This document shows positions 1 to 5,086 of a stretch of 9,527 nt of DNA, piece by piece. The stretch is from contig JAZTZP010000023.1 in assembly GCA_045637525.1 (NCBI GenBank), positions 1 through 9,527 on the forward strand, read 5' to 3'. Source of the stretch: JAZTZP01 sp045637525 (GTDB taxonomy: Bacteria > Bacillota > Clostridia > UBA1381). The notes below the pieces were generated by a model. It did not search any database. It worked only from the letters and a program-made list of their open reading frames with translations, and was not told the origin of the DNA. The stretch's first letter is position 1. Every line of letters begins with the position of its first letter. The position numbers were made by a program, and so were the translations under genes.

Positions 1-4
1 ATAT

Positions 5-90
5 CCCTCCACCGCAAGCGGTCCCCCTCCCTGAAGGTGAATTGACTTCGTCAAGAGAAGCCACCCTGGGGTGTTAGGCAAGGGAGGCTT
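5..90. repeat. Hairpin-rich GGGAGG/CCCTCC repeat, cut by window edge
   Basis: A non-coding stretch of short inverted repeats: ACCGC-AA-GCGGT (11-22), TTGAC-TTC-GTCAA (43-55), and outer CCCTCC (25-30) that can pair with GGGAGG (82-87). Clusters of small hairpins framed by CCTCCC/GGGAGG are a common intergenic repeat type in gut Clostridia (recalled, not searched). It has no ORF and no known function. The left part may lie outside the window. Confidence 0.5.
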
Positions 91-144
91 ATGTAAACCG
101 ATTGCTAATTGCTTTTTATAGTTATTGAAAATTTAAATTCACGT

Positions 145-216
145 GATAGTTGGGGACGTCAGACTGCCGAATACGTTTAATTATTCGACAGTCTGACGTC
201 CCCAACACAACTATCA
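145..216. repeat. Long near-perfect inverted repeat
   Basis: GTTGGGGACGTCAGACTG (149-166) is perfectly complementary to 189-206. The pairing continues inward as CGAATA (168-173) with TATTCG (182-187) after one mismatch, and outward as GATAG (145-149) with CTATC (211-215) after a small bulge. This gives a stem of about 24 bp around an 8-nt loop. It lies downstream of the SHOCT gene, beyond that gene's own terminator. It could be a small palindromic mobile repeat or a strong bidirectional terminator. It has no coding potential. Confidence 0.7.
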
Positions 217-221
217 CACCA

Positions 222-254
222 AAATGAAAAGAGCGGAAAACGATGTCCCGCTCT
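222..254 (-). terminator. Rho-independent terminator of the SHOCT gene
   Basis: On the minus strand AGAGCGG (254-248) and CCGCTCT (236-230) form a 7-bp stem with an 11-nt loop, followed by TTTTCATTTT. It lies 16-48 bp past the stop codon of the minus-strand gene at 270-752. Confidence 0.75.
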
Positions 255-269
255 AAAAAACTTTTTAAA

Positions 270-752
270 CTATAATTCAAGTAATTGCTTTTTCTTTTGA
301 TCAAATTCTTCTTGCGTAATTGCACCCATATCTAATAATTCTTTTAACTTTTTCAAATCATCTAAATTGTGCTCTTTAGAATCTGAGGATTGAATAAGTT
401 TTTTAGCTTCTTCTGATTTCTTTTTTTCGTTTTGACTTTCGGATTTTGTTCGTCCACACGTACAAGTACCCGTATAATTAGCATTTGTTCGTCCGCATAC
501 ACAATCCCAACCGCCATTTTGCAGAAGACGTTTTTTATTATCTTCTTCCGCTCTCTTTGATAGTTCCATTTCAGTATATACATCATATTGATTTTCGGGT
601 TTTGCTGCTGCTACAATCAATGCAATGATTCCAAAGAAAAATCCCCACCAAAACCAATTCTCATCATATCCTTTGTTATGTATTATGATATTTGTAGCAC
701 AGCCCAAAATAATACTACCTATGATGCTACCTATAATCCCTCCAATAACCAT
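270..752 (-). CDS. Small membrane protein with zinc-ribbon-like centre and C-terminal SHOCT domain
   Basis: A 160-aa protein. Two hydrophobic segments (about residues 2-22 and 33-50) predict membrane anchoring. A charged linker follows, then a C-x-C...C-x-C cluster (C84, C86, C97, C99) that looks like a small metal-binding knuckle. A lysine/glutamate-rich stretch leads to a C-terminal SHOCT helix pair (about 129-160, with the typical G-A-I-T-Q-E-E-F-D core). SHOCT domains are short C-terminal modules thought to mediate oligomerisation; the specific role is unknown. The ATG at 752 is preceded by AAAGGAG. The stop codon is TAG, so this flanking gene appears to use TAG as a normal stop. It is followed by a good terminator. 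The gene lies outside the integrated element. Confidence 0.8.
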   Translation of the reverse strand: MVIGGIIGSIIGSIILGCATNIIIHNKGYDENWFWWGFFFGIIALIVAAAKPENQYDVYTEMELSKRAEEDNKKRLLQNGGWDCVCGRTNANYTGTCTCGRTKSESQNEKKKSEEAKKLIQSSDSKEHNLDDLKKLKELLDMGAITQEEFDQKKKQLLEL

Positions 753-931
753 AATTTATAATTCTCCTTTCTAACTTTTCAATAATATTTTACTCGAAAA
801 AAGTATGACTTTTTAATTTTCTTGGTTCTTCATCGGATATCGCAAATTGCACCTTATTTAGTGATTTTTTTGCATTACAATATTTTGATAATTGTATTAT
901 AATTCATTTTTTGTGCCGCTCCGTGTATGAA
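753..931. other. AT-rich intergenic region upstream of the SHOCT gene
   Basis: No ORF with a ribosome site is visible. On the minus strand there are weak promoter-like hexamers upstream of the SHOCT gene, but no convincing -35/-10 pair. The segment includes one copy of the recurring GCCGCTCC motif (915-922), directly downstream of the broken SHOCT tail. Confidence 0.4.
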
Positions 932-1012
932 TTATAAACCAAGTAACTGTTTTTTCTTTGTATCAAATTCTTCTTGCGTAATAACTCCGCTGTTAAGCAA
1001 ATCTTTAAATTT
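932..1012 (-). pseudogene. Broken C-terminal SHOCT tail
   Basis: The minus strand encodes about 26 codons ending in TAA (932-934): K-F-K-D-L-L-N-S-G-V-I-T-Q-E-E-F-D, then a lysine-rich end. This is clearly a SHOCT C-terminus, paralogous to the end of the gene at 270-752, with the same I-T-Q-E-E-F-D core. In frame upstream there are immediate stops (TAA TAA) and then the terminator hairpin at 1024-1069, so the rest of the gene is missing. The bases after its stop (ATACACGGAGCG on the minus strand) match those before the terminator of the zinc-ribbon gene at 2842-3963, which hints that the tail came from a related mobile region. It abuts the displaced host terminator and may mark the edge of an older insertion or deletion. 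Confidence 0.7.
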
Positions 1013-1014
1013 TT

Positions 1015-1069
1015 TTTATTAAAAGTTAGACACATCATAGGTGAAAATCCCCAAATGATGTGTCTAACT
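1015..1069 (-). terminator. Displaced original terminator of the GGGtGRT gene
   Basis: A 14-bp perfect stem: AGTTAGACACATCA (1024-1037) pairs with 1056-1069. On the minus strand it is followed by TTTTAAT and an A/T tract. It is homologous to the hairpin at 7149-7194 with one compensatory pair change (A:T here, G:C there). It follows the displaced gene tail at 1115-1210, as expected if it was the native terminator before insertion. Confidence 0.8.
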
Positions 1070-1114
1070 GAATTTTTAATAAATTTCAGATGTCAATAGC
1101 CTTGAAACCCTTAC

Positions 1115-1210
1115 TTATTTCATTGCCTCTTCAATAGCAACTGCAACTGCAACAGTCATACCAACCATCGGGTTGTTACCTGCGCCGATTAAGCCCATCA
1201 TTTCAACGTG
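1115..1210 (-). pseudogene. Displaced 3' end of the GGGtGRT gene
   Basis: The minus strand encodes 31 codons plus TAA that match the last 31 residues of the intact gene at 7237-8235, except for one residue (A-M-K rather than A-S-K at the end). Homology stops abruptly at 1210, inside the gene, but extends past the stop codon through the 3'UTR and terminator. This is the pattern left when an integrative element inserts near the 3' end of a gene and brings its own replacement end: this copy is the original tail. It has no start or promoter and should be silent. Confidence 0.85.
1129..1210. repeat. Left attachment-site copy
   Basis: An 82-bp direct repeat of 7251-7332, 79/82 identical. It has a 40-bp identical block (1129-1168) and a 20-bp identical block (1191-1210). 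The three mismatches are all synonymous third positions (Pro, Gly and Leu codons). The 20-bp block next to the loss of homology is the most likely strand-exchange core. Confidence 0.8.
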
Positions 1211-1211
1211 C

Positions 1212-1231
1212 CACGTGCCTTTTGGCACGTG
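1212..1231. repeat. Perfect hairpin at element left end (CACGTGCC-TTTT-GGCACGTG)
   Basis: Two 8-nt arms with a TTTT loop start 2 bp inside the element from the end of homology. Several CACGT-like words follow (1227, 1258, 1281). It could be an integrase or excisionase arm site. It has no T-run on either strand, so it is not a typical intrinsic terminator. Confidence 0.5.
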
Positions 1232-1338
1232 AGAGCCTTATCCGTTGCGTTTTAATCACGTTTCAAGGTTAAAAACAATGCACGTCATTATGCAAAATCT
1301 TTAACGTATTGTTATTATATCACTATTTTATTTTTCTG

Positions 1339-1947
1339 TCAATTACTTTCCGTCATTTGCACAAGTTTATAAAAACTTGTTCTTTTGGTGTCGGTCAATT
1401 CCATTGCCACTTTTGCGGTGATTTTTCCGTCTTTCCAATCCGCATACACCTTTTTCCAATTGTCGGGATAGCTAAGTGCGGGACGTCCTAATTTCTTGCC
1501 GTTTTTCTTTGCCGCCTCAATGCCTTCCGCCTGTCTTGCTTTTATTGTTTTTCTTTCCTGTTCTGCAATCGTGCCGAGTACCTCAATCAAGATATTATTT
1601 ACCATTTCAAAAACCCATTCTTGTCCTTGCGGTAAGTCCATCATTGTTGTAGGTAAGTCAATGACTTTCAAACGTATGCCGTTGTCCTTAAAGAATTGCA
1701 ACTCATTTTTAATGTCTGTTTTGTTTCTTGATAAACGGTCAAGGGATTTAATAATAAGCGTATCACCCTTGCGGAGCATTGCATTTTTTAATGCGGTGTA
1801 TCCTGTTCTGTTCAAGTCCTTGCCGCTTTCCTTGTCTGTGATAATGTCCCGCTCATCTGCTCCAAGAGCCTTAAAAGCCTCAATCTGCCTGTCAAGGTTT
1901 TGTTCCTTACTTGACACTCTCGCATAATAGTATATTCTACTTATCAT
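1339..1947 (-). CDS. Serine recombinase (resolvase/invertase family)
   Basis: A small serine recombinase of 202 aa. The N-terminal catalytic domain shows Y-Y-A-R-V-S-S with nucleophile Ser12, then L-D-R-L-S-R (about 69-74) with the active-site arginines. A long E-helix (about 112-140, ending E-Q-E-R-K-T-I) leads to a linker with K-L-G-R-P and a C-terminal helix-turn-helix (about 173-196). The length fits resolvases/invertases, not large serine integrases. I chose the ATG at 1947 rather than the in-frame one at 1971 because GGAGG lies just upstream of it, inside the end of the cyclase gene. The coding regions overlap by 11 bp (ATGATAAGTAG), so the pair is translationally coupled. It could resolve element dimers or invert DNA; no obvious res site was identified. 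The stop is TGA. Confidence 0.9.
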   Translation of the reverse strand: MISRIYYYARVSSKEQNLDRQIEAFKALGADERDIITDKESGKDLNRTGYTALKNAMLRKGDTLIIKSLDRLSRNKTDIKNELQFFKDNGIRLKVIDLPTTMMDLPQGQEWVFEMVNNILIEVLGTIAEQERKTIKARQAEGIEAAKKNGKKLGRPALSYPDNWKKVYADWKDGKITAKVAMELTDTKRTSFYKLVQMTESN

Positions 1948-2638
1948 TATTAGCATCCTCCACCAATCCATTTTTTAAATAGTGCTCAAGCCACCTTATT
2001 TTTTGAATCGCTCTTTCATCACTCTTCAAACATTTAATTATTCTTTCAATGTCGTCAAAACATCTTTTAATATATTCATTTCGTGTTGGCAAAGTAAAGA
2101 AAGATAAGTAATCTAAAAATGCTATTCCATCATCACCTATTTTCAAATGATGTTTATTCCCGTCAGTATCACAGTCAGGTAATAAATCAATTACATTTTT
2201 ATCAAAAACTACTCGAGGATATATAGCCACTTTATTTTCAAGTGTATATGCTCTTAATAATGCCTTTCCCCATACAAAAATATCATTACAGAAATAATCT
2301 CCGATTGTAATTCCGCCTCGCAATGTTACTCCCATACCAAATGCTGCAATTTGAAAATATGCACATATTTCAATCAAATCGTGAACTTTCTTCATTTGTT
2401 CCAATTCAGACAATTCCTCGGGAATCTCAATACTAAACACTATATTATCCGAAAAGGCTTTTACTTGTATATTATCAGGTTTATCAGAACACTCGTAACA
2501 CATTTCGAAAGCGGTTTGCAATATGTAATTCATTGTATTTAGATTGGTATTGTTTTCATCATTTTTAATTGCCTCACTTGTTCCAAGTATATCAATGAAA
2601 GCAACAGCACACTTTTTTGTTTGCAAATCTCTTTCCAT
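1937..2638 (-). CDS. Nucleotidyl-cyclase-like protein (possible Pycsar-type cyclase)
   Basis: A 233-aa soluble protein with the hallmarks of a class III adenylate/guanylate cyclase homology domain. F-I-D-I-L-G (D16) and F-S-D-N-I-V-F (D64) match the two metal-binding aspartate positions. L-R-G-G-I-T-I-G (106-113) and V-W-G-K-A-L-L-R-A-Y-T-L-E (122-134) match the later conserved strand and helix. Single-domain cyclases of this general type occur in Pycsar anti-phage systems (cCMP/cUMP synthesis), but no TIR or membrane effector gene is adjacent, so the role is open; it could instead be an inactive cyclase fold. AAAGGAGG lies 10 nt upstream of the ATG, and a strong promoter lies at 2671-2699. 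The stop is TAG, overlapping the recombinase start. Confidence 0.7.
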   Translation of the reverse strand: MERDLQTKKCAVAFIDILGTSEAIKNDENNTNLNTMNYILQTAFEMCYECSDKPDNIQVKAFSDNIVFSIEIPEELSELEQMKKVHDLIEICAYFQIAAFGMGVTLRGGITIGDYFCNDIFVWGKALLRAYTLENKVAIYPRVVFDKNVIDLLPDCDTDGNKHHLKIGDDGIAFLDYLSFFTLPTRNEYIKRCFDDIERIIKCLKSDERAIQKIRWLEHYLKNGLVEDANNDK

Positions 2639-2670
2639 TGTTTGTAAACCTCCTTTGTGATTATATTTAT

Positions 2671-2699
2671 ATTATATCACAAGCATTCGTAAATGTCAA
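2671..2699 (-). promoter_or_regulatory. Strong sigma-A promoter of the cyclase-recombinase unit
   Basis: On the minus strand TTGACA (2699-2694), a 17-bp spacer and TATAAT (2676-2671) form a consensus promoter, about 33-61 bp before the cyclase ATG. The spacer carries TTTACGAATG, which matches the palindrome half-site upstream, so a repressor could bind over the promoter. Confidence 0.85.
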
Positions 2700-2703
2700 G
2701 TAT

Positions 2704-2723
2704 TTTACGAATATATTCGCAAA
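2704..2723. promoter_or_regulatory. Operator-like palindrome upstream of the cyclase promoter
   Basis: CGAATATATTCG (2708-2719) is a perfect 12-bp palindrome within an imperfect TTTACGAATATATTCGCAAA. It lies just upstream of the -35 box. The TTTACGAA half-site recurs inside the promoter spacer (around 2685-2693) and at about 2787-2794. The position and repetition suggest a regulator binding site. The half-site spacing is not that of the Gram-positive LexA box. Confidence 0.5.
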
Positions 2724-2749
2724 TTCATTTTAAACTTTTACAAACAAAG

Positions 2750-2790
2750 AAAGCACGTGCTTTTTATGTGTTTATAAAGGTGTACCTTTA
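2750..2790. repeat. Two short palindromes between the minus-strand units
   Basis: AAAGCACGTGCTTT (2750-2763) and TAAAGGT-GT-ACCTTTA (2775-2790) lie between the terminator of the zinc-ribbon gene and the cyclase promoter. They may be regulator sites or an additional terminator. No coding sequence is present. Confidence 0.4.
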
Positions 2791-2801
2791 CGAACACAAA
2801 G

Positions 2802-2832
2802 AAAAACGGAGCGGTCATTGTCTGTCGCTCCG
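2802..2832 (-). terminator. Rho-independent terminator of the zinc-ribbon gene unit
   Basis: On the minus strand CGGAGCG (2832-2826) and CGCTCCG (2813-2807) form a 7-bp GC-rich stem, followed by TTTTTCTTTG. It lies 10 bp after the stop of the gene at 2842-3963 and ends the minus-strand unit that begins at 4360. Confidence 0.85.
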
Positions 2833-2841
2833 TGTATCTGT

Positions 2842-3963
2842 TTATCTGCTTGATAATTTCAATTGTTCTCTTAATGTTGCAACATAAGCCGCTTGTGTTC
2901 CTGCGGGATTTGGTGTGATTGTAATTTTATGATTGTTTGGAAATACTAAACAAATATGTGTCATCCAACCACCAGGACCACCAACCTCTATACGAAGCAA
3001 ATCTTCCAAAGACCTTGTAAAAGAATATTTTTCTTTTTTAGCAATATATTGCACCTTGTAATTTGTTAGTATAAGTTGTCCTTTGGGAGGAGCAAAACCC
3101 GTCACACGAACTTTGTCGTTTATAAAATACATAGTTGTATTATCTGTAAAGTTGAGCAATGTTTTTTCTTCGCCAAAGCACAAACCAAAAACATTGCTTT
3201 GAGCCGCTCCGCTATTAGATAAACTTTCGTAAACTTTTGAATCATCCGCTTTGATTACAAAATTTGATAATAATGAATATAATTCACTATTGCTATCAAT
3301 AGGATTATCAAACGAATCGGCAACAGATTTTAAAACAAAAGAACAAAATTCATCTAATGTTGTGGTTACTTTCTGTTTGTTTGCAATTGCACTATTTAAA
3401 ATCTTTGCATTGTTTTCTAGTGTGCGTCTATCTTCGTAAAGATTACGATTTGCCGAAACGATAGGAGAAAACAATGTATCTGCAACCATAGCACCTGCCG
3501 AGCGTGTTGCTGATGTGCTTCCAATAGCAGTAGAAACCTCGTTAATTACAAATGCTTTCATATTGTCTACTACATTTTTTGAATCCTTTACAACCGAAAG
3601 TAATCCCGCCATAAAAGTTTCCTGTGAGTCGGAATTACCTTTTATTAAAGAAATACCTTTTACAAATAAATCTTTTGTGGAATTTGGTATTCCGTTAGTA
3701 AAGTATTCTTTTGCCGCTGTTGCTAAAGCTAATTTAGTTACAACCTTTTCATTGTTTGCATTTTGTGAATAAAGTTGTGCAAGTAATTGATATGCTTCAT
3801 CATATCTGCCATCATCAAAAGCATTATACGCGATTAACTCTTGCCCCGAATTTGTTTCGCTATTTTTACCGATTATTTCTGATGTGGGACAACCACATTC
3901 AGGACAAGCTGTTGCTCTATCTGAAAAGTTTTTGCCACATTCAGGACATACTATAAGAGCCAT
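2842..3963 (-). CDS. Zinc-ribbon protein with C-terminal PH/GRAM-like domain
   Basis: A 373-aa cytoplasmic protein. The N-terminus is a zinc ribbon with C-P-E-C-G (C6, C9) and C-P-E-C-G (C20, C23). A helical region follows with a TPR-like start (Y-N-A-F-D-D-G-R-Y-D-E-A-Y-Q-L-L, about 46-61), then a long helical, Asn/Ser-rich middle. The C-terminal ~110 residues contain G-Q-L-I-L-T-N-Y-K-V and alternating strands resembling a bacterial PH/GRAM-like domain. No transmembrane segment is seen. Such zinc-ribbon/PH-like proteins often have SHOCT tails; this one ends without it. Function is unknown; a lipid- or protein-binding sensor is a guess. GAAAGGA precedes the ATG, and the gene starts 14 bp after the small HTH gene, so they are probably co-transcribed. 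The stop is TAA. Confidence 0.75.
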   Translation of the reverse strand: MALIVCPECGKNFSDRATACPECGCPTSEIIGKNSETNSGQELIAYNAFDDGRYDEAYQLLAQLYSQNANNEKVVTKLALATAAKEYFTNGIPNSTKDLFVKGISLIKGNSDSQETFMAGLLSVVKDSKNVVDNMKAFVINEVSTAIGSTSATRSAGAMVADTLFSPIVSANRNLYEDRRTLENNAKILNSAIANKQKVTTTLDEFCSFVLKSVADSFDNPIDSNSELYSLLSNFVIKADDSKVYESLSNSGAAQSNVFGLCFGEEKTLLNFTDNTTMYFINDKVRVTGFAPPKGQLILTNYKVQYIAKKEKYSFTRSLEDLLRIEVGGPGGWMTHICLVFPNNHKITITPNPAGTQAAYVATLREQLKLSSR

Positions 3964-3977
3964 ATAATCATTCCTTT

Positions 3978-4163
3978 CTACATCTGATTTAAAATGTAAC
4001 TTGCCGCTCCAACAGCCGCTTCATATTCCCGAACATATCTTGAAACAGTATCGGGACACCGCCGCAATTTTTTTGCAACCTTTTTAAATGAGCCAAGCTG
4101 TTGGTATAACTGCCACATTTTTTCTTTTTCTTTCTGTGTTACTCTTGTTCCTTTAGTAGCCAT
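3978..4163 (-). CDS. Small helix-turn-helix protein
   Basis: A 61-aa basic protein. The stretch from about residue 10 to 50 (K-E-K-E-K-M-W-Q-L-Y...F-K-K-V-A-K-K-L...D-T-V-S-R-Y-V-R-E-Y) fits a homeodomain-like HTH of the kind found in resolvases, transposases and small regulators. It is probably DNA-binding and may regulate the element. Its ATG overlaps the stop of the upstream gene (TAATG), which implies translational coupling. The stop is TAG, directly followed by the ribosome site of the zinc-ribbon gene, so TAG appears to act as a normal stop here, in the same element that has in-frame TAGs in its plus-strand operon. Confidence 0.7.
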   Translation of the reverse strand: MATKGTRVTQKEKEKMWQLYQQLGSFKKVAKKLRRCPDTVSRYVREYEAAVGAASYILNQM

Positions 4164-4360
4164 TATCTCTTAATATCTGCTTTACGAATAGGAGCATTTT
4201 TAATTGCTTTTTCGTATGCGTCCTTTATGTACTGAACATAATCAATCTTTTTGTCTGCCGCTCCGTTTTCTTCCAACACCTTATTCATTTTGTCAATCTG
4301 ATTAAAAAAGCTGTCGGGTACAATAATTCTTTCCTTTTCTGTGTCGATGATAATTCTCAT
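4163..4360 (-). CDS. Small element-encoded protein of unknown function
   Basis: A 65-aa charged protein, first gene of the minus-strand unit. It starts with a short beta-strand-like segment (M-R-I-I-I-D-T-E-K-E-R-I-I-V-P) and continues with helices. I do not recognise a family; size and position resemble small accessory or ribbon-helix-helix-like proteins of integrative elements, without a clear motif. A strong AGGAGG lies upstream of the ATG at 4360, and the promoter at 4426-4452 gives a 5' leader of about 60 nt. It ends in TAA, overlapping the next ATG. Confidence 0.65.
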   Translation of the reverse strand: MRIIIDTEKERIIVPDSFFNQIDKMNKVLEENGAADKKIDYVQYIKDAYEKAIKNAPIRKADIKR

Positions 4361-4425
4361 TTGTTTTTCCTCCTAAAAATAAAAAAAGTGTAGATTTTGT
4401 GCAAATTGCAAAAATCCCACATACA

Positions 4426-4452
4426 ATTATATATATATATATATATTGTCAA
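4426..4452 (-). promoter_or_regulatory. Promoter with TA-repeat spacer for the minus-strand unit
   Basis: On the minus strand TTGACA (4452-4447) and TATAAT (4431-4426) are both perfect, separated by 15 bp made only of alternating A/T. The whole tract 4428-4446 is (TA)9.5. The spacer is 2 bp short of the 17-bp optimum, so gain of one TA unit would give an ideal promoter. It drives the gene starting at 4360. TA-repeat spacers are a known phase-variation device (Haemophilus hif promoters). Confidence 0.7.
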
Positions 4453-4470
4453 GAGTTTTAGCAAAATTTC

Positions 4471-4602
4471 TCTGATTTTCTTGAATTTCATCGAAATCAA
4501 CAGAAATCAGCATTGATTTTAGGGGATTTTGCAATATTCAATACTGATTTTTATAAAATCTACCCGAATTTGTGAAAATCAATAAGAAATCTGTCAAAAT
4601 CT
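4471..4602. repeat. Phased array of TGATTT/AAATCA words
   Basis: About ten copies of [T/G]GATTT or its complement occur in both orientations: near 4473, 4493, 4503, 4514, 4525, 4545, 4555, 4574, 4586 and 4596. Many are spaced about 10-11 or 20 bp, close to whole helical turns. The segment is very AT-rich and sits between two divergent promoters. It could be an iteron-like replication origin, given the replication-type winged-helix gene at 5087, or a cooperative regulator-binding array. It has no ORF. Confidence 0.5.
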
Positions 4603-4740
4603 GACGGTGACGGTGAAATTCAAAAGCCGCTCCAAAAGAGTTTGAGCCACGCATTTTCGTCTATGGGGTACGACTTTTCTAATCTCCCGAAATATACCCC
4701 GCCGTACATCGTACAGAGGCTAAACGTGATACGGTCTTAC
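4603..4740. other. Non-coding segment with nested inverted repeats
   Basis: It includes tandem GACGGT-GACGGT (from 4603), GGGGTA (4665-4670) pairing with TACCCC (4695-4700), GTAC-ATC-GTAC (4704-4714), and CCGTA (4702-4706) that could pair with TACGG (4731-4735). It is more GC-rich than its surroundings and lies just upstream of the plus-strand promoter. It could be an origin of transfer, a single-strand origin, or an operator; no relaxase gene is present. One GCCGCTCC motif lies at 4626-4633. Confidence 0.35.
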
Positions 4741-4741
4741 T

Positions 4742-4770
4742 TTGATTTTTTCAAAAAAATATGGTATAAT
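4742..4770 (+). promoter_or_regulatory. Extended -10 promoter of the amber-interrupted operon
   Basis: TTGATT (4742-4747), a 17-bp spacer and TATAAT (4765-4770) preceded by TGG (extended -10). It lies about 63 bp upstream of the first plus-strand start codon. An intact strong promoter argues against long-term decay of the operon. Confidence 0.85.
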
Positions 4771-4776
4771 ATTTAT

Positions 4777-4801
4777 AGAAAGTTAAAGATGAAAACTTTC
4801 T
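4777..4801 (+). promoter_or_regulatory. 5' leader stem-loop
   Basis: AGAAAGTT (4777-4784) pairs with AACTTTCT (4794-4801) around a 9-nt loop. It lies at the predicted 5' end of the transcript and may stabilise the mRNA. The strong ribosome site (AAAGGAGG) begins about 13 nt after it. Confidence 0.45.
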
Positions 4802-4832
4802 GAAAATATGAGAAAAAGGAGGTATATCCGCA

Positions 4833-5069
4833 ATGTATAATGATGTTTTTCGTTCATTGATTTATGATTTATAGAACAGAAAAGAATATAATCTTGCGTA
4901 CCAATTACAACGTGATTTAATGATGAATGAATTATATGACCGCCAAAAGTGGGAGCAATTAAAAAAAGAAATTACAGATGATGTTATGTCAAGAATAAAA
5001 ATCAACATATCAGCAGATACAACTGCTATTGATGAATTGGCAAATAAAATTGATAAATTAGGAAAATAA
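4833..5069 (+). CDS. Small protein with in-frame TAG at codon 14
   Basis: Read from the ATG at 4833 (near-perfect AAAGGAGG upstream), the frame meets TAG at 4872-4874 (codon 14) and then stays open to TAA at 5067-5069, giving 78 residues if TAG is decoded. The downstream part (Y-N-L-A-Y-Q-L-Q-R-D-L-M-M-N-E-L-Y-D-R-Q-K-W, and on to K-L-G-K) is a charged helical protein that I do not recognise. It is the first gene of the plus-strand unit, 17 bp before the next start. There is no frameshift and no other stop. An internal restart at the two methionines (about codons 29-30) is possible but lacks a ribosome site. It is either expressed by amber suppression, probably as Gln, or is an amber pseudogene. 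Confidence 0.6.
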
Positions 5070-5086
5070 AGAAAGGAGTTTTTATA

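Noticed and set aside
2708..2719. LexA (SOS) box upstream of the cyclase promoter
   Set aside because: The palindrome CGAATATATTCG has different half-sites and spacing from the Gram-positive CGAAC-N4-GTTCG box.
4660..4700. A TTCTAAT sequence resembling an anticodon loop with CUA anticodon (suppressor tRNA)
   Set aside because: The flanking bases cannot form the 5-bp anticodon stem, and no T-arm or acceptor stem is present; no other tRNA-like sequence was seen in the window.
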